64,000 bases of DNA from Takakia lepidozioides (lineage: Eukaryota > Streptophyta > Takakiopsida > Takakiales > Takakiaceae). Location: positions 54,045,053-54,109,052 of the forward strand of contig CM060732.1 in the NCBI GenBank assembly GCA_030704615.1, read 5' to 3'. The position numbers and the translations under genes are program-made. Below the pieces are notes generated by a model, which did no database searches, was not told where the DNA came from, and saw only the letters and a list, made by a program, of their open reading frames with translations. Position 1 is the stretch's first letter; each line of letters starts with the position of its first letter. Positions 10,135 through 21,807 of this stretch are shown piece after piece.

Positions 10135-12090
10135 CCTCTTCCATTGTCAAAATCCCTGCTGGGGTAAACGCCAGGTCTTTTGCTTGCAAAGCAGGGGTTG
10201 GGTTCATTTTGCAAGTTTTTCAATTTTATTTTTATTTTATTTTTCCCCGATGTGCAGATTAGGTGTCGTCAACGACACCTTAATCTACCTTATATCGGCT
10301 AGTCTTACTGGTGTGTTCTTTGGGTGAATGGCATCTACAAATTGCTCGGACCACATAATTTATGATTCGTTGTCTGTCATTCTTCCATGTGACCAGAAAT
10401 TCATGCTGGGGAACGCTAGGTCTTTTACTTGCAAAGTAGGGGTTGGGTTCATTGCAGTTTTCCAATTTTTTTTTTTATTTTATTTTTCCCCGATGTACCA
10501 GATTAAGGTGTCGTCAACGACACCTTAATCTACCTTAATCTGGCTAGTCTTTTGGTGTGTTATTTTTGGGTGAATGGCATCTACAAATTGCTCGCCACAT
10601 ATTTATATTCGTTGTCATGTCCTTCTTCCATGTGACCAGAAATCCATTGCTGGGTAAACCTAGGTCTTTTACTTGAAAAGCAGGGGTTGGGATTCATTTG
10701 CAAGTTTTCCAATTTTTTATTTTGTTATTTTTCCCGAATGTGCCAGATTAAGGTGTCGTCAACGACACTTAATCTGGCTGGGTCTTGCTGGTGTGTTATT
10801 GGGGTGAATGGGCCTCTCAAATTCTCGGACCCACATAACTTATGATTCATTGTTCATGTCCTTCTTCTAATGTGAACAAAATCCATGCTGGGTTAACGGG
10901 CGTTTGCTTGCAGTCAGGGGTTGGGTTCATTTGCAAGTTTTCATATATATATATAGTATATATTTAATATATATATAGTATATATAATTTTTTTTTATTT
11001 TATAATTTTTCCCCGAATGTGCCAGATTTAAGGTGTCGTCACGACCCTTAATCCGGCTGGCTTTGGGTGTGGCTATTTGGGGTGAATGACATCTACAAAT
11101 TTGCTCGGACCATATAACTTATGATTCGTGTATCATGTCCTTCTTCCATGTGACCAGAAATCCATGCTAGGTAAATGCCAGGTCTTTGCTTGCAAAGCAG
11201 CAGGGTTGGGTTGATTTGCAAGTTTTCCACTATATATTATTATTATTATTATTATTATTTTTCCCCGAAGGTGCCAGATTAAGGTGTGGTCAACGACCAC
11301 CTTAATCTGGCTGGTCTTTTGGTGGTGCTATTTGGGATGAATAGCATCTACAAATTACTCGGCTTATGATTCGTTGTCATGTCCTTCTTCTTCCCAGGTG
11401 ACCAAAAATCCATGCTGGATAAATGCCAGGTCTTTTGTTGCAAAGCAAGGGCTGGGTTCATTTGCAAGTTTTTCAATATAATATATAATAATAATAATTG
11501 AACTTTTTTATATTATTATTATATTATTATTATCTTATTTTCCCCGAATGTGCCAGATTAAGGTTTCGTCAACGACACCTTAATCTGGCTGGTCTTTTGG
11601 TGTGCTATTTGGGGTGAATGGCATCTACAAATTACTCGGCTTATGATTCGTTGTTATGTTTTTCTTCCAGGTGACCAAAAATCCATGCTGGGTAAACGCC
11701 AGGTCTTTTGTTGCAAAGCGAGGGCTGGGTTCATTTGCAAGTTTTCAAAAAATAATAATAAAATTTTATTTTATTTTTTTATTTTATTTTTCCCGAATGT
11801 GCCAAATTAAGTGTCGTCAATGACACCTTAATCTGGCTGGTCTTCTGGTGTGCTATTGGGGTGAATGACATCTACAAATTGTTTGGCTTATGATTCGTTG
11901 TCATGTCCTTCGTGACCAGAAATCCATGCTGGGTAAATGCCAGGTCTTTTGCTTGCAAACAGGGGTTGGGTTCATTTGCAAGTTTCTTCCAAAAAACAAA
12001 AAACAAAAAAATAATATTTTTATTATTTTTTGTTTTTTCCCCTCTGAATGTGCCAGATGAAGGTGGCGTTGATGCCAACTTAATCTGGCT
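10135..12090 (+). repeat. Tandem array of about 245-285 bp units, each with a palindrome
   Basis: Eight units. Each carries a palindrome with arms GATTAAGGTGTCG / CGACACCTTAATC around a TCAA loop, starting near 10257, 10501, 10746, 11025, 11277, 11557, 11806 and 12057. After the palindrome come a GGTCTTTTGGTGTGCTATTT segment, a GCATCTACAAATTGCTCGG segment and a GGTCTTTTGCTTGCAAAGCA segment. A variable A/T tract (T-runs, TA or TTA repeats) then precedes CCCCGAATGTGCCAGATTAA. The last unit has a diverged palindrome. No coding potential. Confidence 0.9.
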
Positions 12091-12444
12091 GGTCTTCTGG
12101 GCCGGAATATTTAAGCTTCCGCCAAATTAAAAATACACTTATTTAAACTCAACAACACATGGATCCCTGCGTAAATGTTGTTGCAGTCATCCATGGTTCA
12201 CTCATCTGGGCAATTTTTCATCCGACACTCATCCAACATTCATCCAATGTTCATCCATTCCCTTTTACGTTCATCATAGATACATTCATTCATTCGACAG
12301 CTTTTCATCGCACATTCGTGCCACATTGTCGTCATGAAGTCTGTCTGTCATCAGTCCAATGGAAAGAAGATTGCGCCGTTGTAGTGGAGTTTTTGTCCTC
12401 GGCAATAGACCCACTTGTTCCCTCGCTTTTAGGGTCCGCATCAA

Positions 12445-12527
12445 TAATCTGCTCACGCTTACAATCTGCTCACGCTTGGGGGAATCTGCTCACGGATAAG
12501 GGAATCTGCTCACGGGTTCTGCTCACG
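12445..12527 (+). repeat. Five tandem copies of TCTGCTCACG
   Basis: AATCTGCTCACGCTT, AATCTGCTCACGCTTGGGG, AATCTGCTCACGGATAAGG, AATCTGCTCACGGG and TTCTGCTCACGCC follow each other directly. The same word forms the arms of the hairpin at 9628-9666. Confidence 0.8.
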
Positions 12528-12529
12528 CC

Positions 12530-13080
12530 TTTGCTGCCATCTCTTTTGGGATATCAGTCTGTTTGAAATCAGTCTGTTGTCGCGCAAGTCTGTTTTCAGT
12601 GGGTCTGTTCAGCCGTCATTGTCATAAGGTGTAAGTCTGCTGGACGTAATAAATACAGCGACAGCGGCAAGGATGCCCAGTCACAGAAGGACACGTCACC
12701 AGACTCGCCCCGCGGACTGTTTTTTTGTGGCAGTCTCTTCTTAGTCTCTTCGTTAGTCAGTTTTACCTTCCGTCTGCTGGACTGTCATTGCAGTGGCATA
12801 AGAAGTTTGTGGTGGGTATGTTGGTCCGTCTTTGTCTTCATGTGCAAGTCTGCTGGACATAGTAAGGGTGGCGACAGCGCAAACGATGCCCACTCATCCC
12901 TCGTCACGTCCTCAATCTCGTGTCTTTTAGGCCTCAGTCTGCTTCAGTCAGTCTCCTGTCGCTCTCTTCGCGGTCTGCCTCAGTCTGCTCTTCGTCAGTA
13001 TGTTGAACCACCAGTCTGCTGGATTGACCGTGCAGTGGCACACGAGTCTGTCCGTGCATTTCACGCATGTGTTCCGCCGT
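12530..13080 (+). repeat. CAGTCTG/CTGCTGGAC-rich tract
   Basis: An irregular repeat tract like the one at 8880-9480. It overlaps the C-terminal end of the transposase frame, whose last residues are therefore probably repeat-derived rather than protein-derived. Confidence 0.5.
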
Positions 13081-15169
13081 CCAGGGCTCTCTAGAAGAGT
13101 AACATTGCATGCTGCAATGTCCCGTGCCGCAAGCACCAAACTGGAAAATGTACTTTTCATGTTTATCATTTCGTATAAACCCATGTGTCTTCAAATGGAT
13201 TGCGTACCAGTAGTGTGTTAGCACACGGCTAGTCAATTCCCCTATAAGCCAGTCCACTCTACGACGAGTCATCTTGCCTTTCCCCATGACAAGTCTTGCC
13301 TTCAGATTTCCATGGTATGCTTCAATGGTGTCTTGACTGGCATGAGGAACATGGCGCGCTGTTGTAAACCACATTATTATTTTGGGAGCCCAGTACTGGT
13401 CGATATACTGAAGAAATTCCAGACCTTTCGGAGATTTCATCCTCATACGACAGATTCTTCTTGCAACCCACCGAAGCGCTCTTTTAGGGTTCCGTGGTCC
13501 ACCTCTACAGTACATGAGATCTCCCATATCCTTCAACAAATTTGCAGCGGTGATAAGATATTTTGTTTTCTTGCATGATTGCTTTGCCCAAGCCTTGCGG
13601 ACATGCCAAAGGCACATGAATATGAGTACTCCGTCAAAAACAATTCTGTACAACACCCATGTACACATTAGACTCTTGAGAGGGGACTGCATCAGTGGGA
13701 CTGTAAGAGTGGACTGTGCCGACGGACTGTATCAGTGGAGTGTGGTAGTGGACTAGAGCAGCGGATAAATATAATGGAGGGCCGTACTGGACAGTACAAT
13801 GCAATGACTGGCTAGTGGACTGACCTAGTGGACCCCCCCAGTGGACATTGTTGCCTAGTGGACTCGCCCAGTGGACAATACAATGCACTCCACTTACCAG
13901 GACAGCTGACCCACTTGACTTACCAGGATGACTTCACATTGGACTTGCCCGTCAGGTTGTTCCAGCGGACTCTATGAGCGGAGTGCAGCAGACTGCCACC
14001 CCACTGCCACCGGACTGAGCGGACTGCCAGCGAACTGGTCTACAGCAGACTTAAGGAATAGCGTTTATTTCTACCTCGGCATCGTCCACAATGAAGGCAT
14101 TGGGTCGCCAGTTCGGCATATCTACAAAGAATGAATCACGCAAGGCTGTCATCCACGGCACCAGGTCACTTGTCCGTTTCCTCGCGGATATGATATAGGC
14201 AACTGGTATACCGTTCAACCACTCATCGAAGACCATCAACGTGTACAATGGGAACTGTTCGAATGGACAATGACAGATGGTCAGAGAATGCAAAGTCTGG
14301 CAAGTTGGGCATGGCCAGACTCGGTCTTTCGTAGAGGACACATGAAAACATACAGAGAGGATCAACGATACTATGCTATCGTGCTCCCACAAGTCCATGG
14401 AATCGAGTGAATAATACCTTGTCATGATTTGTCCCAAAGGTTGCATCGCATGCAATGATGCGGGCATGTCCTAATTCCAGCATTCGTTGTTTTTGCCAAG
14501 GAGTCTGAATGCCAATTGTGAAGGTCAAATCTCCATCAAAATGCTTGTATGTTGGCGCCAAATTCTCTTCTTGATAGAAGAAGACCGAGTCCGGGTTCTG
14601 GTCTTTCCACACAAGCACACTCTCCGCATCATCGGCGTGCTTTTTGAAGATTAGCCACGCCCGCTTCTCGGCAAGGTTGCGGACATCTTGCTCCAATAAG
14701 AAATCATCTCGTGTCCATGCATCTCCCAACCCGGTGTTGTTCATGACGTGCTCTTTATGTTCCATCATGATTTGGGCGACAGACAGGCCTTGGCACAAAC
14801 ATTCGACGACCCAAGCTTTCAATTCTTCACTAATGTGTGGTGCATAGGCATGGCGGGTGTTCCTGAACTCAGCCGCCTTCCCATGCGAGGCTTTCCCTTT
14901 TGGGTCTGTATGCTCCATGTTGTGTAGTACGTGAGGACACATATGTCGGGGGCGAGATAACTTTGCTAGACCTTAAAACAACATTGGCAACCACGCTTAT
15001 AAGACTCTCCAAACTCGGACTTCTTTCTCCTTGGGCCTTTATGAGGGTGAGATGTTCCAGCACCCACAAGAGGTCCTTTACGCTTCAGTTTTGGATCCTC
15101 CCCTATTGCATTGTTGGTGCGCTTGTCATCCGGACCGTAGCAGCATTGATACATGGACAATAAATTCAA
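12934..15169 (-). pseudogene. MULE transposase (DDE), interrupted
   Basis: Read on the minus strand: a Cys-rich start near 15000 (KRGCQCCFKV), then the N-terminal helical region (14942-14418) ending in TPWQKQRMLELGHARIIACD and ATFGTN, which supplies the first Asp. A GT...AG intron (14417-14255) joins HDK to FPLYTLMVFDEW. FIVDDAEVEINAI carries the second Asp. Next is a 350-bp insertion, then FMCLWHVRKAW and, further on, DTIEAYHGNLKARL with the likely catalytic Glu. The order fits MULE transposases of seed-free plants as I remember them. The insertion, the stops around it and the loss of the expected C-terminus after about 13110 make it a pseudogene. The intron still has good borders, so the decay is not ancient. 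Confidence 0.75.
13693..14053. repeat. GTGGACTG-rich insertion inside the transposase
   Basis: The transposase frame stops after EINAI at 14054 and resumes at about 13692. The intervening 360 bases consist of irregular AGTGGACT / GCGGACTG words and have no GT donor at the expected place, so this is an insertion rather than an intron. Confidence 0.6.
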
Positions 15170-15718
15170 AATCGATATCCATCACAGTAGGTGGGAAACA
15201 AAAATGGCAACACACATGCAATGATTGTACAAAAGGACTGTGAGGATGGTGCACACATGGTATTGTTCAGGAATGTGTTGCCTCTGGGCTCTTTTCGTAT
15301 GCTGGGTTGCACTTTAGTATGGACACTAACCCAAAACTGAGTGGGGTAGTCCACCAAACTCTCCTCTCCAAGGATAAAGTCATCAACTCTATCCCAAGGT
15401 ATGCAGGCCTTCTGAACATTCACTCGCACACCCATATACCCATATTGTGTCTCACTCTTTCAATGGAGGTCCTTCGTGTTGAAGGCTCCTAGTTTTGGTG
15501 TTTGCAAACATTGTCGAAGAGGCCGTATAGGCGGGCTTTCCGTTTCCAGTCTGTCGTGGCATTCTGCTTGCACATCCATGCCCTGTACAGTGCAGAGGAC
15601 ACGTTTCAAAACCTGCAAGAAACGCGTCGCAGTACCTTGGACAAGATGGACAACGTGCAAAAGCAACAATGCACACATTTAGGGTTCTGGCAAGTGGCAG
15701 GTGCCAGGGATAAGGTTT
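15170..15718. other. Between the transposase and the right inverted segment
   Basis: No gene recognised. It probably contains the transposase 5' region. Confidence 0.35.
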
Positions 15719-15901
15719 GGGTTTAGGCCCTAAAAATGGAGGGCTCAGATGGGATTTAGGAACGGACTCATGGGCAGCGGACTGGCGGGCAGACTGACGG
15801 TGGACGTGAGGGGATTGGCACAGCGGACCGGCCGCGGCGGACTGGGGGCGCGGGCGCGCCACCGCTGAGGCCGCGCGTGGAGCGTGAATAGGGTGCCATA
15901 G
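15719..15901 (-). repeat. Right GC-rich inverted segment (putative MULE end)
   Basis: The reverse complement of this segment repeats the left segment (3002-3341) in the same order: a TATGGC start, GCGGCCTCAGCGGTGG, CGGCCGGTCCGCTGTGCCA, GTCCGCTGCCCATGAGTCCG, CCTAAATCCCATCTGAGCCC and the TTTTTAGGGCCTAAAC block. Confidence 0.65.
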
Positions 15902-16024
15902 TGCCACATCATCGTGGCCACGTTTCGTACGTCGTCAAATTTTTTATGTCTGCCCGGACTGCCCGAAAATAACCGTGCGAGGTTGTAGCGCGGGACAAGG
16001 TTCTTGGGAGAGTCAGCTGTGTTT

Positions 16025-16240
16025 CAATCTCTGCCTACTCGGCTCTGGAAAAGGGGGAAGAGTTGGAAAGTTTTGTCACACCCACAACTCGTTCAACAGT
16101 GTATGGAAAAATTTGTGGGCATGCTCTCTAAGCCTAATTTTGACATGGTGATCAAGCAGCGAGTCGAAAACTTGATCGGGCGCCGAGAGTACTTTGAGCA
16201 GGACCAGAATGGTCCGATCATCCTTAAATATATAACTTGA
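16025..16240 (+). pseudogene. Cullin C-terminal (neddylation-region) fragment
   Basis: The frame ending at 16240 reads KVLSHPQLVQQCMEKFVGML, then KPNFDMVIKQRVENLIGRRE and YFEQDQNGPIILKYIT before a stop. This parallels the extreme C-terminus of cullins, where a neddylated Lys region is followed by LxHQQLVxEC and a KKRIEDLIxRxYLERD winged-helix end. CUL1-type proteins are the closest I can recall. No upstream cullin repeats or other exons are recognisable, and the sequence N-terminal to SWKVLSH does not match, so I take it as a captured or orphan last exon. It lies just outside the right MULE end. Confidence 0.5.
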
Positions 16241-16854
16241 GGGTTACATATTTTGCTCACTTCAGGTGTGACAATATCTATAGGTTTGTGAACACTTCCT
16301 AAATCAGGTGAGAATGTTGAACTCTTTCTATATTTTGACTGTGCTATCTTCATCCTCACAAAGATCTGAACCTTCTAAAATATGTAGGGTAATGGCTACA
16401 TGTATAATATTCTGTACACTGCTGATTGGGTACAAAATTTGAGCGCTTCGTAAAATCGGGTGTGGAGGGTTCTTACCACCACGGTCTGCAGGCATACTTA
16501 TCTTGCATGCCTCACCAACTGTGTAGTTTCTGCATCTCTATCATGCTTAAGGAAAAGGCATGAGATCCATAGGTTCCTTGAAGCTGCTACCTTGGGAATC
16601 CTACTGAAGTGGCAGTACTTGAGAGGTCATCGGCCATGCACCTTATAATGACTCCATAAAGCATGGCAAAGCTTGTGAACCCTAGAGGTGTAGGGTTCTC
16701 CTTTTCTAGCGCTATGAACTGAACATTGTTGAGAGAACATTTTTCACTGTTAGCTCGAATGTATGGCCAATCCTTTCCTTCTCTCTTTTTAGGCCCTCGG
16801 CCTTTAGCATGTAGAGTGCACAAGAATCCTATTGAATGCAAGATGCTGCCTAGC

Positions 16855-18264
16855 GAGAGTAGTAAGCAGCACTATCTTGGAGCAAAAGATATGCGAAGGG
16901 GTGAAGCCCGACCACATCACATTTGTTTGTGGTTGCAATGCATGTGCAAGCTTGGGAGCTCTGGCAAAAGGGAAAAGGTCCATGGTGCCATCGTCAAAGC
17001 TGGAATTGCACCAGATGTCATCCTGAACACTGCCCTGGTGGACATATGCCAAATGTGGGTGGATCGTGAGGATGCGAAGGGAGTTTTCAACATTGTGGCT
17101 GAACGAGATGTGGTGTTGTGGAACGCGATGCTTGCAGGGTATGCACAGCAGGGGCACGGGATGGAGGCTTTGGAGACCTATGAACAAATGATGGGGGAAG
17201 TGGTGAAGCCCGACCACATCACGTTTGTGTGCGTTTGCAGTGCGTATGCAAGCCTAGCAGCCCTGGAAAAGGGCATGGGTGCATCGCCAAAGCTGGAATT
17301 GTACTAGATATGGTTATGAGCAATACCCTCGTGGACATGTATGCCAGATGTGGAATGCGATGATCACAGGATATGCCCAACATGTTGTCATAGGGAGGTC
17401 CTGCAACTATTTGAAGTAATGCAAAAGAACGGCTTGAAGCTGGACAACCTTTATATGTGTTCTCTCTGCATGCAGCCACACTGGCCTACTGAATGAAGGA
17501 AGACGCTACTGGGATTCCCTGAGTCAAGATCATGGTGTCACTCCGACAGTAAAGCACTTTGGCTGCATGGTGGACCTTCTTGGACGTGCCGGACAACTGG
17601 ATGAGGCAGTGGACCTGAATAATAAAATGCCAATCAATCCAGATGTTGTGGTGTGGAAGGCCTTGCTTGGTGCCTGCATAATCCATGGCAATGTGGAGAT
17701 GGCTGAACGTGCGGCAACATCTATCCTCAAGTAGGATGAACATGATGTCGCGACTTATGTGTTGCTATCAAACATCTATGCTGCAGCTGGCAGGTGGGAT
17801 GATATTGCACAGGTGAGAAGAATGATGAAGGTGAGAGGGGTTAAAAAGGAGCCAGGTCGGTGCTGCATTGAGGTTGGCAACGGGGTGCACACCTTCGTTG
17901 TAGTTGACAAGTTGCATCTCAGAATTAAGGAAATCCATGCTGAGCTGAGAAGATTGTCTGGGCAGATGAAAGAGGTGGGGTATGTGCCTGACACGCACTT
18001 TGTATTGCATGATGTGGGGAGGAGGAAAAGAAATTTTATCTTTGCCACCACAGTGAGAAGCTGGCCATTGGTTTTGGGCTGATCAGACGACCCCTAGGAC
18101 ACCTCTCCATCTCATCAAGAATCTTCGAGTGTGTGGTGACTACCACACCTCCACCAAATTCATCTCAAAGATTGTTGGCCGAGCAATTGTTGTACGGGAC
18201 GCTAACCGCTGTCACCACTTTGAAGATCTTGTGGTGAGTACTGGTGAAAGGATGTTTTCTTGGA
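16855..18264 (+). pseudogene. PPR protein with E and DYW domains, decayed
   Basis: PPR repeats begin near 16890 (VKPDHITFVCGCNACASLGA) and change frame near 16975. They continue to about 17300 (ERDVVLWNAMLAGYAQQGHG, then a second VKPDHITFV unit). Further frame changes lead to the E region (FGCMVDLLGRAGQLDEAVDL at about 17560; VVWKALLGACIIHGNVEMAE), a TAG at about 17732, and the E/E+ part in the frame 17759-18082. The DYW domain follows: HSEKLAIGFGLI, a frameshift, then VCGDYHTSTKFISKIVGR and HHFED. One more shift is needed to read the closing SCGEYW and stop near 18243. The CxDCH zinc motif is CGDYH here (Cys to Tyr). DYW-PPRs edit organelle RNA; this copy cannot be functional. Confidence 0.75.
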
Positions 18265-18384
18265 AAGATGCGAGTGTCTTGCTTCATTCATTGACCTGTG
18301 TAGCTACTCAGACCATCCACCATTTCCTGGGAGTATTGACCATCATGGGGTCTACCCGGCATAGGTGGGAAGTCAGCCCATAAT

Positions 18385-18867
18385 TGCACTTGACTAAAAG
18401 GGTGTTTTTTGACTGATTCTGGTGACAGTGGATGGAACTCAGAGTGCTGTCCTAATTCTGGGTTTGGGTGGTGGAGCTTCTCCAAGGCTTGAAGCTGGAA
18501 GTGAATACGAATTTTAATGAGCTTGATGAGAGGGGCAGCCCTGTGCACAAGTTTGTTCAACATCTTAAAGTTGGACATGTTTGTTTGTTTCTCGTGATGT
18601 GGCTTTGGATGGAGCCCTTGACGAACTTGTCAAAAGCTAGCCTTAACCCACCAAGATCCAATCCCATGGTGGCTGCTTGAAAGTTCATATAGTGATTGTA
18701 AGGGTATTTGGGTATGTTGTTATTGATTGATGCGGCTTGATTGCCTCACACTATAACATCGGTTTGTGCATGTTGGAGTTCAAAGTTGGGGGTAACTACT
18801 TGAGCTGCCAATCTCAAACAATCCGAAAAACTGCTCCTCCTTGTGGATCTACTGGTTTTTCTCTTTA

Positions 18868-18904
<37 letters not shown>

Positions 18905-19115
18905 CAGCTTGTAATTTTAGTTTTTGTTCCTGCAGGTTCTGAAGCATTTGTTGAATATGCATAGTCCTCCAGAACAAGCTTTGATCCTGTTGCCTCGCTG
19001 CTGTCAAGTGTGAATGGATTGAGGTGTCTCATCACGTGTGGAAGTGTCTGCATATTGGGCAGAAAAGGGGGTTCAACTCCCCCACACTTCTTGGCAGGAT
19101 TTACCAAGCATGGGT
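18385..19115. other. Between PPR relics; (CT)n microsatellite
   Basis: No gene recognised. A clean CT dinucleotide run lies at about 18871-18900. Confidence 0.5.
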
Positions 19116-19124
19116 GTGGTAGGA

Positions 19125-21395
19125 ATACTTTGGGGTGAAGCCCAACCACATCACATTTGTTTGTGTTTGCAATGCATGTGCAAGCCTAGGAGCTCTGGAA
19201 AAGGGGAAAGAGGTCCCTGCTGACATCGTCAAATCTGGAATTGTACCAGATGTCATTCTGAACACTGCCCTAGTGGAAATGTATGTCAAATGTGTGTGCA
19301 TCGAGGATCCTAAGGGAGTGCTCAAAAGTATGGCTGAACGAGATGTGGTGTCATGGAGTGCGATGATTGCAAGCTATGCACAGCAAGGGTGCGGGATGGA
19401 GGCTTTGGAGACCTATGAGCAAGTGATGTGCGAAGGGGTGAAGCCCAACCCCATAACGTTTGTTTTTGTTTGCAATGCGTGTGCAAGCCTGGGAGCTCTG
19501 GAAAAGGGGAAAGAGGTCCATGGTGACATCGTCAAAGCTGGAATTGTACCAGATGTCATCCTGAACACTGCCCTGGTCGACATGTATGCACGGGATGGAG
19601 GTTTTGGAGACCTATGAGCAAACAATGTGCGAAGGGAGGAGGGGATTCCACGCCTATTGCCCTTGCATTCAGATGCTGCCCTCCTCAAGCCTGGCACCCT
19701 GGTAAAGGGCAAGAGGTGCATGGTTGCATCACCAAATCTGCGAAGGGAGGGTTCGACATATGGCCGAACGTGATGTGGTGTCGTGGAACACGATGCTTGC
19801 AGGGTATGCACAGCAGGGGCCCGGGAGGAGGCTTTGGATACCTATGAGCAAATGATGGGGGAAGGGGTGAAGCCCGACCACATCAGGTTTGTGCGTTTGC
19901 AGTGTGTGTGCAAGCCTGACAACCCTGGAAAAGGGCAGAGGGTTTATGGTTGCATCGCCAAAGCTGGAATTCTACCAGATGTGGTTCTGAACAATACCCT
20001 CGTGGACATGTATGCCAAATGTAGGTGCATCGAGGATGTGGAGGGAGTGTTCGACCAAACGGGTGGCCAAACGAGTGTGGTAGGCTTGGAGTGCCATGAT
20101 CGCAGGATATGCACAACAGGGGCGCGGGATGGAGGCTATGGAGACCTACAAGCAAATGATGTGGGAAGGGGTGAAGCCTGACCACATCACGTTTGTTGGT
20201 GTTTGCAACGTGTGTGGAAGCCTCGCAGCCCTGGAGAAGGGCAGAGAGGTTCATAGTGACATTGTCAAAGCTGGAATTGTACCAGATGTCATTCCGAACA
20301 GTGCCCTGGTGGATATGTATGCCAAATGTGGGTGCATTGAAGACGCGAAGGGAGAGTTCGACAATATGGCTAAACGAAATGTGGTGTCTTGGAGTGCCAT
20401 GACAGCAGCATGGGTGTGGGTTGGAGGCTATGGAGACCTATGAGCAAATGATGCGGGAAAGGGGTGAAGCCAAATCACATCATGTTCTTGTGCATTTGCA
20501 ATGTGTGTGTGAGCCTGGCAGCCCTGGAAAAGGGCAAAGAGGTCCATGATGGTAACATCATCAAAGCTGGTATTGTACCAAATGTCATTTTAAACACAAC
20601 CCTGGAGGACATGTATGCGAAAATGTGGTGCATCGAGGATGCGAAGGGAGTGGTCTACAATATGACTGAACGAGATGTGGTGTCCTGGAACGCAATGATT
20701 GCTGGATATGCCCAGCATGGTTGTCATATGGAGACCCTGCAACTATTTGGCTATTTGGAATAATGCAGAGGGAAGGCTTCAAGTTGGACAGTATCACCTA
20801 TATATGTGTTCTCTCTGCATGCAGCCACACTGGCCTACTGGATGAAGAAAGACGCTACTAGGATTCCCTGAGTCAAGATCATGGTGTCACTCTGACAGTA
20901 AGTGCACTTTGGCTGCATGGTGGACCTTCTTGGACGTGCCGGACAACTGGATGAGCAGTGGACCTGATTAATAAAATGCCATCAATCCAGATGATGTGGT
21001 GTGGAAGACCTTGCTTGGTGCCTGCAGAATCCATGGCAATGTGGAGATGGCTGAACGTGCGGCAACATCTATCCTCACGTCGGATGAACAGGATGCCGCG
21101 ACTTATGTGTTGCTATCAAATATCTATGCTGCAGCTTCCAGGTGGGATCCATCTGAGCAGCAGAATGTTCTCCCTGCATTTTCCCAGTGCCTAACAACAA
21201 GCTGTATGTTCCATCACATTTCACATGAGTTTGTTCTTCCTTGTACAACAATTTGACACTTAGAATAGTTTATATAGCTATCGGGACATTAAATTAAGAA
21301 TCCAAACTATTTGAAATTTACACCAATTGCCCATATAAACAAATGGTCAAAGGGGTTAGAAAGGAGCCAGGTCACAGTTGTATTGAGGTATTTTT
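19125..21395 (+). pseudogene. Second PPR relic, paralogous to the first
   Basis: At least five PPR units follow one another (frames 19135-19617, 19783-20181, 20096-20443, 20464-20763) with near-identical signatures such as HITFVCVCNACASLGALEKG and ERDVVSWSAMIASYAQQ, separated by frameshifts. The E region is at about 20880-21150 (VVWKTLLGACRIHGNVEMAE as edited by frame). After ATYVLLSNIYAAASRWD the sequence is interrupted by about 190 unrelated bases, and the E+ part resumes at about 21342 (VKGVRKEPGHSCIE) before ending. No DYW domain is left. High similarity to the first relic points to a tandem duplication followed by decay. Confidence 0.75.
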
Positions 21396-21459
21396 ATCAA
21401 GACAATCATTTTTTATCAAGATAAACTAAATGTTGAGAAACTAAAGGATGGCCAACAGG

Positions 21460-21680
21460 CAGTACCTAAGTTGGTTAGTAAACTGAGTGCCACCCAGATG
21501 ATTTTGGGGCAAACCATGCTACTTGAGGGGTGTGGTATACTCTTCTACCCCTTCCATTGGGCGGTGCCCAATTTCTAGCCTTCATGGTGGGGTTACTGTG
21601 AAAGAGGTTATTTTCTCCTCTCACTATCAAGGGGCCTGATTTGTGAGCTGTCGCTCCCATGTGTTTCCCTTTAAAAAATA
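21460..21680 (+). repeat. tRNA-derived SINE, family A
   Basis: An A-box-like CCTAAGTTGGTTAGTAAACTG is followed by a B-box-like GGGGCAAACCATGCTAC. The family body follows (GTGAAAGAGGTTATTTTCTC, CTCTCACTATCAAGGGGCCT, GATTTGTGAGCTGTCGCTCC) and then an A-rich end. Other copies are at about 29166-30820 (split) and 50967-51170. Confidence 0.75.
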
Positions 21681-21807
21681 AAAATAAAAATGATGAGCGT
21701 TGGATAAACAACCGGATTTCGGTCCTAATGAAACAAATGCTTAATGAAGGGGAAAATAGAAAATACGCTAGTAGTGCAGAGCAACCCAAAGCCCTGGTGT
21801 AAAATGA

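Larger units (their letters stand above)
3002..15901 (-). mobile_element. Candidate Mutator-like element (MULE), about 12.9 kb
   Basis: GC-rich segments in opposite orientation lie at 3002-3341 and 15901-15719. They share an exact run of about 40 bases ending in the TTTTTAGGGCCTAAAC block. Between them, on the minus strand, lie a MULE-type transposase (15169-12934) and a SWIM zinc-finger ORF (7013-6438), the classes of protein MULEs carry. Long inverted ends are usual in MULEs. I could not find a convincing 9-bp target duplication at the outer borders, so the exact ends are unsure and the two inverted segments might be independent repeats. Much of the interior is satellite-like, and the transposase is broken, so the element is presumably non-autonomous now. 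Confidence 0.5.

Noticed and set aside
10135-12090. CRISPR-like array
   Set aside because: Units are long and nearly the same throughout, there are no unique spacers, and the DNA is plant nuclear.
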